DNA from: Limnohabitans curvus
Lineage (GTDB): Bacteria > Pseudomonadota > Gammaproteobacteria > Burkholderiales > Burkholderiaceae_C
Reading direction: 5' to 3'
Length of the DNA: 64,000 bases
NCBI RefSeq assembly: GCF_003063475.1
Contig: NZ_NESP01000001.1
Span: 2,604,001 to 2,668,000, forward strand
The notes under the pieces were generated by a model. It saw only the letters and a list, made by a program, of their open reading frames with translations, was not told the DNA's origin and made no database searches. Position numbers and translations under genes: made by a program. Of the stretch, positions 1 through 9,396 are shown one piece after another (position 1 is the first letter of the stretch; each line of letters begins with the position of its first letter).

Positions 1-881
1 CGTCCATGCGCGGTGATTTGGTGAGCCGTCCGATTGGCGACGTGCTGAAAGAAGCGCGCGCTTTGTTTGAAGGCGGCGTGAAAGAACTTTTGGTGATCAG
101 CCAAGACACATCGGCCTACGGCGTAGATGTGAAATACGTCACAGGTTTCTTTGATGGCCAGCCCATCAAGACGCGCACCTTAGAGCTGGCACAAGCTTTG
201 GCCAAGTTGGCCCAAACCTATGGCGCTTGGGTGCGATTGCACTATGTGTACCCATATCCGAGTGTGGATGACATCATTCCTTTGATGGCCACGGGCCATG
301 TGTTGCCGTATTTGGATGTGCCGTTCCAGCACAGCCACCCCGATGTGTTGAAGCGCATGAAGCGCCCAGCCAGCGGTGAGAAAAACTTAGAACGCATCGC
401 CCGCTGGCGCGAGCTGTGCCCACAAATCGTGATTCGCAGCACTTTCATTGCTGGCTTTCCTGGCGAGACCGAAGAAGAGTTTGAGCATTTGCTGAACTTC
501 GTGCGCGAAGCCGAGATTGACCGTGCCGGTTGCTTTGCCTACAGCCCCGTGGACGGCGCCGCGGCCAATGACATTCCAGGCATGCTGTCGCAAGAGGTGC
601 GTGAGGCACGCCAAGCGCGTTTCATGGAAGTGGCAGAAGAAGTGTCGATTGCCAAGCTCAAGAGTCGCATTGGCTCGACCATTCAGGTGTTGGTCGACTC
701 AGCACCCGCGGGTGGCCGCAAAGGTGGTGTGGGCCGTAGCTACGCCGATGCACCTGAGATTGATGGCGTGGTGAAGTTGTTGCCACCTGAGAAACTCAGC
801 AAAGTATTGAAAGTGGGTGAGTTCACCCGCGCCAAAGTGGTAGCGACAGATGGTCATGACCTTGTCGCATTACCGATTTAA
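1..881 (+). CDS. rimO: Ribosomal protein S12 methylthiotransferase RimO, 3' part (cut by window start)
   Basis: This is the C-terminal part of the radical SAM enzyme that adds a methylthio group to a conserved aspartate of ribosomal protein S12. The frame is already open at base 3, where [10 protein letters not shown] is read. In the family this follows directly after the CxxxCxxC iron-sulfur motif, which must therefore lie just outside the window. About 290 residues are visible: the rest of the radical SAM barrel ([20 protein letters not shown], then [13 protein letters not shown]) and a C-terminal TRAM domain over roughly the last 65 residues. ATG at position 6 is internal, not the true start. 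A hairpin terminator follows the stop codon. The identification is firm; only the 5' end is unknown. Confidence 0.95.
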   Translation, partial: SMRGDLVSRPIGDVLKEARALFEGGVKELLVISQDTSAYGVDVKYVTGFFDGQPIKTRTLELAQALAKLAQTYGAWVRLHYVYPYPSVDDIIPLMATGHVLPYLDVPFQHSHPDVLKRMKRPASGEKNLERIARWRELCPQIVIRSTFIAGFPGETEEEFEHLLNFVREAEIDRAGCFAYSPVDGAAANDIPGMLSQEVREARQARFMEVAEEVSIAKLKSRIGSTIQVLVDSAPAGGRKGGVGRSYADAPEIDGVVKLLPPEKLSKVLKVGEFTRAKVVATDGHDLVALPI

Positions 882-895
882 ATTCACAAAAAACA

Positions 896-918
896 AAAGC
901 CACCTAAAAGGTGGCTTT
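896..918. terminator. Hairpin terminator between rimO and tRNA-Leu
   Basis: A perfect 10-bp inverted repeat (AAAGCCACCT / AGGTGGCTTT) with a 3-base loop lies 14 bases after the rimO stop. T-rich sequence follows on the plus strand and an A-rich flank gives a U-tract on the minus strand, so it could end both rimO and the converging tRNA-Leu. Confidence 0.8.
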
Positions 919-932
919 CATTTAACTTATAT

Positions 933-1017
<85 letters not shown>

Positions 1018-1040
1018 ATTTCAGGAAAGAGAGGCATTGT

Positions 1041-3290
1041 ATCAAGAATTCCGCACACACCAGTGGTTTACTGGAAGAGTTTGAAGGAACCGTCTCGGGA
1101 CACCGCGATGGACACGGTTTTGTGCAACGAGATGATGGTTCGCCAGACATCTTCTTGCCCCCTAATGAAATGCGCGCGGTACTGCACCGTGACCGCGTCA
1201 AAGCACGCGTTGTGCGGTTTGACCGCAAAGGCCGCCCAGAGGGGCGCGTGGTTGAAATTTTGGAGCGTTCGCCGCAACCCATCATTGGTCGTTTGTTGCA
1301 AGAAAGTGGCGTTTGGTTAGTCGCGCCTGAAGACAAACGTTATGGTCAAGATGTCTTGATCAACAAAGGTGCGACCGCCAACGCGACGGTCGGCCAGGTG
1401 GTGGTGGTCGAGTTGACAGAGCCACCAAGCCTGTACGGTCAGCCCGTGGGTCGCGTCAAAGAAGTGTTGGGTGAGGTCGATGACCCCGGCATGGAAATCG
1501 AAATTGCGGTGCGCAAATATGGCGTCCCTCATGAATTCTCAGACGCTTGTTTGGGCATGGCGCGCGGTTTGCCTGACAAAGTGCGTGCGCAAGACAAAAA
1601 AGGTCGAGTCGATTTGACGGACGTGCCACTGGTCACTATTGACGGTGAAGACGCGCGCGACTTTGACGATGCCGTGTATTGCGAGCCTGCCAAAGTCGGC
1701 AAGGGCAAAGGCTGGCGCTTGTTGGTTGCAATTGCTGATGTGAGCAGTTATGTGGAAACGGGCAGCGCGATTGACGTGGATGCCTACGACCGCGCCACCA
1801 GTGTGTATTTCCCACGCCGCGTGATTCCCATGCTGCCCGAAAAACTCTCGAACGGTTTGTGTTCCTTGAACCCCGATGTCGAGCGCCTGTGCATGGTCTG
1901 TGACATGATGATCAACGCTTCAGGCGATGTCGAGGCGTACCAGTTTTATCCTGCGGTGATGTTCAGCCATGCGCGCTTCACGTACACCGAAGTGGCAGCG
2001 ATTTTGTCAAACACACGCGGCCCAGAAGCAGCCAAGCGCAAAGAGCGCATCGACGATTTGCTCAATCTGCACGATGTGTACGGTGCGTTGCTCAAGGCTC
2101 GCCGTGCACGGGGTGCTGTTGACTTTGAAACCACCGAAACACAAATTGTGTGCGACGACAGTGGACGCATCGACAAAATCGTGCCACGTGTGCGCAACGA
2201 TGCCCACAAGTTGATTGAAGAGGCCATGCTCGCCGCCAACGTGTGTAGCGCCGACTTTATTTTGCAAAGCAAGCACCCAGGTTTGTTCCGTGTGCATGAA
2301 GGCCCAACGCCAGAAAAGATCGACTTGCTGCGTGGTTACCTCAAAGCCACGGGTGTGGGCTTGACTGTGGGCGATAACCCAAAGCCCGCTGAATTTCAAG
2401 CGATTGCCGAAGCCACCAAAGAGCGCCCAGACGCACAGCAGATTCATTCGATGCTGTTGCGCTCCATGTCGCAAGCGGTGTACACGCCCGACAACAACGG
2501 TCACTTTGGTTTGGCGTTTGAGGCCTACACCCATTTCACCAGCCCCATCCGTCGCTACCCGGACTTGTTGGTGCATCGCGTCATCAAAGCGATTTTGTTC
2601 AAGCGCAAATACCAATTGCCGACGCTGCCCACGCCCGGTGAAGCGCATGCCAAATTGGCACGTCGCTTGGCCTCACGGGTGCGTGAACCTGAAAACAAGT
2701 TGGAGCAAAAAACCAAGCCAACGCCAGACCAACAAGCGTGGGAAGCCGCAGGTTTGCATTGCAGCGCCAATGAGCGTCGTGCCGATGAGGCCAGCCGTGA
2801 TGTGGAGGCTTGGCTCAAGTGCAAGTACATGCGCGAGCATTTGGGCGAGGAGTACAGCGGTGTCGTGACTGCGGCAACCGGTTTTGGCTTGTTCGTCACT
2901 TTGGACGCCATGTACGTCGAAGGTTTGGTGCACATCACCGAGTTGGGTGGTGAGTATTTCCGCTTCGACGAAATGCGCCAAGAGCTGCGCGGTGAGCGCA
3001 CGGGCATTCGCTATGGCATTGGGTCGCGTGTGCGCATTCAGGTCAGCCGTGTCGACTTGGATGGTCGCAAGATTGACTTCCGCTTGGTACGTGAAGCTGA
3101 TGAGTTGTTGCCGCGCAGTGCGAAAGATGCCAACGGCTCGTCCATGCAAAACTTCAAAACGGCAGTGAAAAAAGCATTCACCAACATGAGCGGCAAAGCC
3201 GGGCGAGGTGAACCTAAATCAACGGCGGGTGCCGCTCGTAAATCGGGCGATAAAAAAGCCAGCGCCAAGAGTCGCCGCTCTCGTAAGTGA
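1041..3290 (+). CDS. rnr: Ribonuclease R (start codon uncertain)
   Basis: RNase R is a processive 3'-5' exoribonuclease that degrades structured RNA and takes part in rRNA quality control and trans-translation. Two cold-shock-like domains come first, then the RNB catalytic domain with the four-aspartate motif DGEDARDFDDAVYC about 200 residues in. An S1 domain (YSGVVTAATGFGLFVTLDAM) starts around residue 605, and a lysine-rich tail ends in KKASAKSRRSRK. The start is unclear. The frame runs back through a GTG at 990 inside the antisense tRNA-Leu, and the next canonical start (GTG 1122) would cut into the conserved first domain. A good Shine-Dalgarno, GAGAGG at 1029-1034, sits 6 bases before an in-frame ATC at 1041, which I use here. 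Function is certain; the start is not. Confidence 0.9.
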   Translation: MKNSAHTSGLLEEFEGTVSGHRDGHGFVQRDDGSPDIFLPPNEMRAVLHRDRVKARVVRFDRKGRPEGRVVEILERSPQPIIGRLLQESGVWLVAPEDKRYGQDVLINKGATANATVGQVVVVELTEPPSLYGQPVGRVKEVLGEVDDPGMEIEIAVRKYGVPHEFSDACLGMARGLPDKVRAQDKKGRVDLTDVPLVTIDGEDARDFDDAVYCEPAKVGKGKGWRLLVAIADVSSYVETGSAIDVDAYDRATSVYFPRRVIPMLPEKLSNGLCSLNPDVERLCMVCDMMINASGDVEAYQFYPAVMFSHARFTYTEVAAILSNTRGPEAAKRKERIDDLLNLHDVYGALLKARRARGAVDFETTETQIVCDDSGRIDKIVPRVRNDAHKLIEEAMLAANVCSADFILQSKHPGLFRVHEGPTPEKIDLLRGYLKATGVGLTVGDNPKPAEFQAIAEATKERPDAQQIHSMLLRSMSQAVYTPDNNGHFGLAFEAYTHFTSPIRRYPDLLVHRVIKAILFKRKYQLPTLPTPGEAHAKLARRLASRVREPENKLEQKTKPTPDQQAWEAAGLHCSANERRADEASRDVEAWLKCKYMREHLGEEYSGVVTAATGFGLFVTLDAMYVEGLVHITELGGEYFRFDEMRQELRGERTGIRYGIGSRVRIQVSRVDLDGRKIDFRLVREADELLPRSAKDANGSSMQNFKTAVKKAFTNMSGKAGRGEPKSTAGAARKSGDKKASAKSRRSRK

Positions 3291-3317
3291 TGCGCACAAG
3301 CTAAGCGACTGAGCGTT

Positions 3318-4796
3318 TTAGCGCACCGATGCCGCCAACAATGCGGCATCGAGTGCCGCTGCATCACTTGGCCAAGCATTGGCCACCTGCCCGTGTGCAA
3401 ACACGGCTTGGCATGTCGCTGCAAATGGATCTTCGCTGCGTGCCAGGTAGGCTCCGATCAAGCCCGCCAGCACATCACCTGTGCCCGCTGTGGCCAGACG
3501 CGCATTGCCAGACGCGTTGATGACGGGTGTGTGGCCAGGGCTGGCAATGATGCTGCCAGACCCCTTCAGTACCACCACGCATTGAAACGTGTTTGCCAGC
3601 TGCTGTGCAGCGTGCAAACGGTTTTTCTGAACCTCCTTTGCTGAGCAATTTAAGAGCCGAGCTGCTTCGAGCGGGTGGGGCGTGAGGACGGTGGGCTTGT
3701 GACGGGGGCTGCGTTTTTTCAGCAGACTTTGCAGTGCCGTGTCACGTGCGATGGCATTCAAGGCGTCGGCATCCAGCACCAATTGCTGAGACGATGACAG
3801 CACCTGCGGCATCAAGGCATGCACCGCATCGCCTCCACCGCAGCCGCACACCACCGTGGATTCATTCAGGGCCAGGTGTGTGATGTCGCGCACCATCAAG
3901 GGTGGGTGCGCGGCGGTCGCCGCATGTTTGGCGTCTTCATCCATGAGTCCAACAAACACGCGGCCAGCACCGCCGTGTAAGGCGGCCAATGCCGCCAACA
4001 TGGCGGCGCCAGACATGCCCGGCGCACCGCCAATCACGGCCACATCGCCAAAGCTGCCTTTGTGGCTGCTGTGTGCGCGAGGCGCGTGAGCTGGCTGGCT
4101 GTGTTGCAGCCAGGCGGTTGGCGTTTTTTGGGCGGTCACACCTAGGTCGTTGAACCAAATATGACCAGCTGCATCGCGGCCGTTGGCTGTGAATAGCCCG
4201 GGTTTGAGTGTGAGCAAGCTCAGGGTGTGACGCTTGGCTTTGACGTGATGCTGTGGCGATGTGTCTAACCACTCGCCTGTGTCTGCCAACAATCCTGTGG
4301 GGACATCCACGCACAGCACAGACACATCGCTGCGTTGCATGGCGCCTAACCATTGCGCCATCAAGCCTTCGGGCGAGCGTTGTCCGCCTATGCCGAGGAG
4401 GGCGTCGATGGCAAGGTCAAACTGCACAGGGGGTTGTTCAGCAAATGTGACGCCTGCGTCTTTTGCACGCAGCCATGATTGCTTGGCATCTGCTGGCATG
4501 TCGCCGTCTTTGCCTAACCATGTGACGATGGGGTGTTTGCACCATGCGTGTAAATGCATGGCGGCTTCTAAGCCGTCACCACCGTTGTTGCCGGGGCCGC
4601 AGGCAATCCAAATTTTTTGTGCGTGAGGTGCAATCGCCAAGGCCAGTTGTGCCGCGGCCAAGCCTGCGCGTTGCATCAGCGTGTGAGCAGGGAGTGCGGC
4701 TTGCGCTTCATGTTCAAGGGCTTGGGTCTGTGCAACGCTGTGCAGCGGCCAAGTGGCTTGGCTGCTCAGTGTTTGTGTCAGACCTTGTGTTTTCAT
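3318..4796 (-). CDS. nnr: Bifunctional NAD(P)H-hydrate epimerase / ADP-dependent NAD(P)H-hydrate dehydratase
   Basis: This 492-residue fusion repairs hydrated NADH and NADPH. The N-terminal half (about 1-215) is the YjeF_N epimerase domain with GNNGGDG at residues 69-75. The C-terminal half is the ribokinase-like dehydratase domain with GSFGDVAVIGGAPGMSGA and the GTGD signature near residue 438. The two-domain layout is the same as in E. coli Nnr. The start codon overlaps the stop of dadA by four bases (4793-4796), so the two genes are probably translated from one message. It converges with rnr across 27 bases in which I see no terminator. Confidence 0.93.
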   Translation of the reverse strand: MKTQGLTQTLSSQATWPLHSVAQTQALEHEAQAALPAHTLMQRAGLAAAQLALAIAPHAQKIWIACGPGNNGGDGLEAAMHLHAWCKHPIVTWLGKDGDMPADAKQSWLRAKDAGVTFAEQPPVQFDLAIDALLGIGGQRSPEGLMAQWLGAMQRSDVSVLCVDVPTGLLADTGEWLDTSPQHHVKAKRHTLSLLTLKPGLFTANGRDAAGHIWFNDLGVTAQKTPTAWLQHSQPAHAPRAHSSHKGSFGDVAVIGGAPGMSGAAMLAALAALHGGAGRVFVGLMDEDAKHAATAAHPPLMVRDITHLALNESTVVCGCGGGDAVHALMPQVLSSSQQLVLDADALNAIARDTALQSLLKKRSPRHKPTVLTPHPLEAARLLNCSAKEVQKNRLHAAQQLANTFQCVVVLKGSGSIIASPGHTPVINASGNARLATAGTGDVLAGLIGAYLARSEDPFAATCQAVFAHGQVANAWPSDAAALDAALLAASVR

Positions 4797-6049
4797 CGTT
4801 GGAGGTGCAGGCGTTCAAGGCCTAGGCCTTGCAAATCAATGTCGGGGCTTTTGCCGTTGATGCTGTCTGCCACCGCGCGAGCGCTGCCACAAGCCAACGT
4901 CCAGCCGCTGGCCCCATGACCTAGGTTCAGCCATACGCCAGAGATGCCGCTGGCACCCAAGATCGGTGGTCCGTCTGGCAGCATGGGACGCGAGCCTTTC
5001 CAGACCTGCATGCTGTCTTGCGTGCGTGCAGCCCCCGGAAACCAATCGTCCAAGACGCGGTACAGCGTTTTGATACTGGCCGCATCATGGCGACTGGCGT
5101 TGCCACCGATTTCAGAGCCACCGGAGACGCGCACGCGCTGCCCGAGGCGGCTGATGGCAACTTTGTATTGTTCGTCCATCACGCCGCTGCGTGGGGCATC
5201 GAGGGGCTCACGCACCGATGCGCTGATGGCGTAGCCGTGTACCGCCGCCAATGGAATCCGAAGCCCCAAAGGACGCACGAGTTGCGCGCTTGCCAGACCT
5301 GCGCAAACCACCACCGCATCAAACTTTTCGCCAAGATCTTGTTTGGCGATGCGAATGGTTTTGGGCTGTGCGCTTGACAGTGGCTCAATGGGGGTGTTGA
5401 AGTGAAATTTCACGCCTAACGACTCGGCTTCGTTTTTCAGCAATAGGGCGAATTGACGGCAGTTGCCCACTTCATCTTCAGGAAAATGAATGGCTTGTGC
5501 CAAAGCGGTTTCAGGTTTGAGCGCAGGTTCGATATTTCTGGCTTCTTCAGCGCTCAATGTTTTGAAACTCAGCCCCGCATCGCGCATGACTTTTAAGGAG
5601 TCTTGCATCAGGCGGCTTTCACGCTCACTGCGCAGCAACACCATGAAGCCTTGGCTGCGTTCATGCTCCAAGTTCAAGGTGTCGGTGAGCGTGCGCATGC
5701 GGTGGCTGCTGTACTCGGCCAGGCGCAACATGCTTTCGCGGTTGCGTGCAAAGGTGGTGCTGTCGCAAGCTTTGCGCATTTGCCATAGCCAGCGCCAATC
5801 GGCCATGCTGAGTTTGGAAATGCGAAGCGGTGTATCGCGCTGCCACAAATGTGTCAGCACATGTTTGAACATACCGGGCCGAGCCCATGGCGCGGCATAA
5901 CCGGCAGAGGCAACGCCGGTGTTCGAAAAGCTGCATTCTTCGGCTGCTGCCCCGTTGCGCTCAAAAACGCTGACCTGGTGGCCTTGTGTTGCCAATTCGT
6001 AGGCGGTGGTGATACCAATCACGCCCGCGCCAATCACGGCGACCTTCAT
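4793..6049 (-). CDS. dadA: D-amino acid dehydrogenase (FAD-dependent, DadA family)
   Basis: This 418-residue flavoprotein oxidatively deaminates D-amino acids, in the family mainly D-alanine, and passes electrons to the respiratory chain. The N-terminal Rossmann motif GAGVIG lies at residues 7-12, followed by ELATQGHQVSVFER. The family-typical CSFSNTGVASAGYAAPWARP and the C-terminal LNLGHGASGWTLACGSA are both present. Length matches the DadA family (about 415-435 residues). It shares an ATGA overlap with nnr and is divergent from rpsB. Other FAD amino-acid oxidases are possible by fold, but the motifs fit DadA best. No alanine racemase (dadX) is adjacent. Confidence 0.9.
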   Translation of the reverse strand: MKVAVIGAGVIGITTAYELATQGHQVSVFERNGAAAEECSFSNTGVASAGYAAPWARPGMFKHVLTHLWQRDTPLRISKLSMADWRWLWQMRKACDSTTFARNRESMLRLAEYSSHRMRTLTDTLNLEHERSQGFMVLLRSERESRLMQDSLKVMRDAGLSFKTLSAEEARNIEPALKPETALAQAIHFPEDEVGNCRQFALLLKNEAESLGVKFHFNTPIEPLSSAQPKTIRIAKQDLGEKFDAVVVCAGLASAQLVRPLGLRIPLAAVHGYAISASVREPLDAPRSGVMDEQYKVAISRLGQRVRVSGGSEIGGNASRHDAASIKTLYRVLDDWFPGAARTQDSMQVWKGSRPMLPDGPPILGASGISGVWLNLGHGASGWTLACGSARAVADSINGKSPDIDLQGLGLERLHLQR

Positions 6050-6099
6050 GCGTAAATCCTTGCTGAAGGCAGCTGGGTGGGGGTAGGGGGCATGTATGG

Positions 6100-6111
6100 G
6101 TGTGCTAGAAT
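6100..6111 (+). promoter_or_regulatory. Probable rpsB promoter, extended -10
   Basis: TGcTAGAAT (6103-6111) is an extended -10 element. No good -35 hexamer is seen at the expected distance, which is common for extended -10 promoters. The predicted transcript would carry a leader of about 145 bases before rpsB. Confidence 0.5.
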
Positions 6112-6264
6112 CATTGGGTTTTTCCGAGGTTGAGGCTTTGTCTCAAGTTCGGACAAACATCACTCGCAAACCAGTCCAATCAAGGTGTTGCCAAGAGTTT
6201 TTCAAGAATGAAAACTTGCGGTGATGATGGGCTGGATTTTAGACCCAACCTTTGGAGTATCTCT
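6112..6264 (+). promoter_or_regulatory. Structured rpsB leader, candidate S2 autoregulatory element
   Basis: The leader contains a hairpin at 6124-6152: outer CCGA/TCGG, inner TTGAG/CTCAA, loop GCTTTGT. A long-range match pairs TTGGGT (6114-6119) with ACCCAA (6243-6248), just before the Shine-Dalgarno GGAG at 6254. Autoregulation of rpsB by S2 through its leader is known in E. coli. That this leader does the same is inference. Confidence 0.5.
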
Positions 6265-7005
6265 ATGTCAGTCACTATGCGCGATATGCTGGAAGCCGGC
6301 GTCCACTTTGGTCACCAAACTCGCTTCTGGAACCCCAAGATGTCCCCGTTCATCTTCGGTCACCGCAACAAAATTCACATCATCAACTTGGAAAAATCGT
6401 TGCCGATGTTCCAAGACGCCATTAAGTTCGTCAAGCAGTTGTCTGCGAACCGTGGCACCGTGTTGATGATCGGTACCAAGCGTCAATCACGCGAAATCGT
6501 CGCCGCTGAAGCACAACGTGCTGGCGTGCCTTATGTCGACCAACGTTGGTTGGGTGGCATGTTGACCAACTTCAAAACCGTCAAGACATCGATCAAGCGT
6601 TTGAAAGACATGAAAATCCAGCAAGAAGCTGGCTTGGACGCTTTGTCTAAAAAAGAACAACTGATGTTCAAGCGCGAAATGGAAAAGCTTGAAAAAGACA
6701 TCGGCGGCATTCAAGATATGGCTGTGTTGCCTGATGCGATCTTCGTGATCGACGTTGGTTATCACAAAATTGCCATCGCTGAAGCCAAGAAATTGGGCAT
6801 CCCATTGATCGGTGTGGTGGACTCTAACCACTCACCTGAAGGCATCGACTACATCATCCCAGGTAACGACGACTCGTCGAAGGCTGTGACTTTGTACGCT
6901 CGCGGTATCGCTGACGCGATCATCGAAGGTCGTGCTAACGCCACCAACGACTTGGTCAAAGCCGTGACCGAAGGCGGCGAAGAGTTTGTTGAAGTCGCTG
7001 CTTAA
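6265..7005 (+). CDS. rpsB: 30S ribosomal protein S2
   Basis: This is the small-subunit protein S2, 246 residues. The start [20 protein letters not shown] is the canonical N-terminus, and GGAG (6254-6257) sits 7 bases before ATG 6265. The frame is open further upstream to 6130, but that part is leader sequence. The body shows [14 protein letters not shown], the conserved [13 protein letters not shown] and the C-terminal [20 protein letters not shown]. It heads the rpsB-tsf unit, with an attenuator-like hairpin before tsf. Codon use is that of a highly expressed gene. Confidence 0.98.
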   Translation: MSVTMRDMLEAGVHFGHQTRFWNPKMSPFIFGHRNKIHIINLEKSLPMFQDAIKFVKQLSANRGTVLMIGTKRQSREIVAAEAQRAGVPYVDQRWLGGMLTNFKTVKTSIKRLKDMKIQQEAGLDALSKKEQLMFKREMEKLEKDIGGIQDMAVLPDAIFVIDVGYHKIAIAEAKKLGIPLIGVVDSNHSPEGIDYIIPGNDDSSKAVTLYARGIADAIIEGRANATNDLVKAVTEGGEEFVEVAA

Positions 7006-7023
7006 TCACGCGACCCACGCTTG

Positions 7024-7049
7024 AAAAGGGGCTTGTGAAGCCCCTTTTT
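7024..7049 (+). terminator. Hairpin terminator or attenuator between rpsB and tsf
   Basis: AAAAGGGGCTT / AAGCCCCTTTT with a short GTG loop is followed by T residues. It stands between two genes normally co-transcribed, so it probably lowers rather than blocks transcription into tsf. Confidence 0.8.
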
Positions 7050-7088
7050 CACACCCAAATTGTTTTGAACTGAATACGGAGAATTTAA

Positions 7089-7982
7089 ATGGCTGCAATT
7101 ACCGCAAGCATGGTCGCTGAACTGCGCGCAAAAACTGACGCTCCCATGATGGAGTGCAAAAAAGCTTTGACTGAGGCCGATGGCGACATGGCCAAAGCAG
7201 AAGAGTTGTTGCGCGTCAAGCTCGGCAGCAAAGCTGGTAAAGCTTCTAGCCGCGTGACTGCCGAAGGCGTTGTCACCAGCTTCATCAGCGGCAACACAGG
7301 TGCTTTGTTGGAAGTGAACTGCGAAACCGACTTCGTGACCAAGAACGACAGCTTCTTGGCATTGGCACAAGCTGCTGCTAAGTTGGTGGCTGAGCACAAC
7401 CCCGCTTCTATCGAAGCCTTGGGCGCTTTGCCTTACGAGCAAGACAGCTTCGGCCCTACGCTCGAAGACGTGCGTAAGGGTTTGATTGGCAAGATCGGCG
7501 AGAACATGAGCTTCCGCCGCTTCAAGCGTTTCGACGGCGCACACAAGTTGGCTTCTTACTTGCACGGCACACGCATTGGCGTGTTGGTCGAGTTCGACGG
7601 CGACGAAACAGCCGCTAAAGATGTGGCCATGCACGTGGCTGCGATGAAGCCTGTGGCTTTGACCAGCGCTGACGTGCCTGCTGACTTGATCGAAAAAGAG
7701 CGTTCAGTTGCTGCAGCCAAAGCGGCTGAGTCTGGCAAGCCTGCTGACATCACCACCAAGATGATTGAAGGTTCTGTGCAAAAGTACCTCAAAGAGGTGT
7801 CTTTGTTCAACCAAACTTTCGTCAAGAACGACAAGCAAACCGTTGAGCAAATGCTCAAGGCTGCTAACACCAATGTGGCTTCTTTCACCCTGTACGTGGT
7901 GGGCGAAGGCATTGAGAAGAAGGTCGACGACTTTGCCGCCGAAGTGGCCGCCCAAGTCGCTGCCGCTAAGCAGTCTGCTTAA
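7089..7982 (+). CDS. tsf: Elongation factor Ts
   Basis: EF-Ts is the guanine nucleotide exchange factor for EF-Tu. The 297-residue product opens [20 protein letters not shown] and continues [22 protein letters not shown], the N-terminal UBA-like EF-Tu-binding domain. The family signature ELNCETDFV appears as [15 protein letters not shown] near residue 80. Two dimerisation or core subdomains follow. A Shine-Dalgarno GGAG (7079-7082) precedes ATG 7089. It is the second gene after rpsB and is bounded on both sides by hairpins. Length and order are typical for betaproteobacteria. Confidence 0.98.
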   Translation: MAAITASMVAELRAKTDAPMMECKKALTEADGDMAKAEELLRVKLGSKAGKASSRVTAEGVVTSFISGNTGALLEVNCETDFVTKNDSFLALAQAAAKLVAEHNPASIEALGALPYEQDSFGPTLEDVRKGLIGKIGENMSFRRFKRFDGAHKLASYLHGTRIGVLVEFDGDETAAKDVAMHVAAMKPVALTSADVPADLIEKERSVAAAKAAESGKPADITTKMIEGSVQKYLKEVSLFNQTFVKNDKQTVEQMLKAANTNVASFTLYVVGEGIEKKVDDFAAEVAAQVAAAKQSA

Positions 7983-7985
7983 AAC

Positions 7986-8010
7986 AAAGGGGGGCTTAGG
8001 CTCCCCTTTT
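7986..8010 (+). terminator. Hairpin terminator after tsf
   Basis: AAAGGGGGGC-TTAG-GCTCCCCTTTT forms a GC-rich stem (one mismatch) ending in four T residues, 4 bases after the tsf stop codon. Confidence 0.8.
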
Positions 8011-8057
8011 GATATCCCCGTACATCAATTCAACTGCACACATCAAGGAGCCTTTTC

Positions 8058-8780
8058 ATGACCTCACCAAAGCCAGCCTACAAGCGTATTTTGCTCAAGC
8101 TGTCGGGGGAGGCCTTGATGGGCGACGATGCGTTCGGTATCAATCGCGCCACCATCGTTCGCATCGTGGATGAAGTGACTGAGGTCATCAACCTCGGCGT
8201 CGAGGTGGCCATCGTCATTGGTGGCGGCAACATCTTTCGCGGTGTCGCGGGTGGTTCGGTCGGGATGGACCGTGCCACGGCTGACTACATGGGTATGTTG
8301 GCGACGGTGATGAACTCACTGGCTTTGGCCGATGCCATGAACAAGACCGGTTTGACCGCACGCGTCATGTCTGCCATCGCGATTGACCAAGTGGTCGAGC
8401 CTTATGTGCGCCCCAAAGCTTTGCAATACCTCGAAGAGGGCAAAGTGGTGGTGTTCGCTGCCGGTACCGGCAACCCTTTCTTCACCACCGACACCGCTGC
8501 TGCATTGCGCGGTGCCGAGATTGGTGCAGAGATGGTGCTCAAAGCCACCAAGGTGGACGGTGTTTACTCGGCCGATCCCAAGAAAGACCCCAACGCCACG
8601 CGTTACACCGAAATCAGCTTTGACGATGCCATTGGTCAAAACCTCGGCATCATGGACGCCACCGCTTTTGCGTTGTGCCGTGACCAAAAGTTGCCGATCA
8701 AGGTGTTCTCAATTTTCAAGAATGGCGCGCTCAAGCGCGTCGTCATGGGCGAAGACGAAGGCACGTTGGTGCACGCCTAA
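8058..8780 (+). CDS. pyrH: UMP kinase
   Basis: PyrH phosphorylates UMP to UDP, the branch point between CTP and UTP supply. It belongs to the amino acid kinase fold, not the NMP kinase fold. The product is 240 residues, starting with [20 protein letters not shown], the phosphate-binding N-terminus. [11 protein letters not shown] and the C-terminal [20 protein letters not shown] are typical of the bacterial hexameric enzyme. AAGGAG (8044-8049) precedes ATG 8058. It lies between tsf and frr, the standard order in proteobacteria. Confidence 0.98.
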   Translation: MTSPKPAYKRILLKLSGEALMGDDAFGINRATIVRIVDEVTEVINLGVEVAIVIGGGNIFRGVAGGSVGMDRATADYMGMLATVMNSLALADAMNKTGLTARVMSAIAIDQVVEPYVRPKALQYLEEGKVVVFAAGTGNPFFTTDTAAALRGAEIGAEMVLKATKVDGVYSADPKKDPNATRYTEISFDDAIGQNLGIMDATAFALCRDQKLPIKVFSIFKNGALKRVVMGEDEGTLVHA

Positions 8781-8830
8781 TTTTCCCGTTTTTTTTCGAA
8801 CCCCACACTGCGCTGCCTCAGGAGCTCAAC

Positions 8831-9391
8831 ATGACCATCGCTGACATCAAAAAAACCACCGAAACCAAAATGGGTCAATCCATTGCGGCCTTCAGCCACA
8901 GCTTGTCCAAAATTCGCACGGGCCGTCCTAGCCCTGCATTGCTTGATTCGGTGCAAGTCGATTACTACGGCTCGATGGTGCCTATCAGCCAAGTGGCCAA
9001 TGTGTCTTTGCTGGACGCCCGCACCTTGAGCGTGCAACCTTGGGAAAAGCCCATGGGCGCCAAGATTGAAAAAGCCATTCGTGACAGCGATTTGGGTTTG
9101 AACCCCTCGTCCATGGGCGAGTTGATTCGCGTGCCTATGCCGCCTATGTCGGAAGAGCGCCGCAAAGAATTGACCAAAGTGGTTCGTACCGAAGGCGAAA
9201 ACGCCAAAGTGGCAGTGCGCAACTTGCGCCGTGATGCCAACGAATCCGTGAAGAAATTGGTGAAAGACAAACTCGCGTCTGAAGACGACCAAAAACGCGC
9301 AGAAGCAGACATCCAAAAAGTGACTGACAGCCACATTGCTGAGATTGACAAGCTCATCGCCAGCAAAGAACACGAAATCATGTCGGTTTAA
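8831..9391 (+). CDS. frr: Ribosome recycling factor
   Basis: RRF, with EF-G, splits the post-termination ribosome. The 186-residue product carries [39 protein letters not shown] and the helical stretch [20 protein letters not shown], all hallmarks of the family. Length is exactly typical (about 185). AGGAGCT (8820-8826) is the ribosome binding site for ATG 8831. The stop is only 5 bases before cdsA, whereas in most relatives uppS sits between these two genes. Confidence 0.98.
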   Translation: MTIADIKKTTETKMGQSIAAFSHSLSKIRTGRPSPALLDSVQVDYYGSMVPISQVANVSLLDARTLSVQPWEKPMGAKIEKAIRDSDLGLNPSSMGELIRVPMPPMSEERRKELTKVVRTEGENAKVAVRNLRRDANESVKKLVKDKLASEDDQKRAEADIQKVTDSHIAEIDKLIASKEHEIMSV

Positions 9392-9396
9392 ACCAG

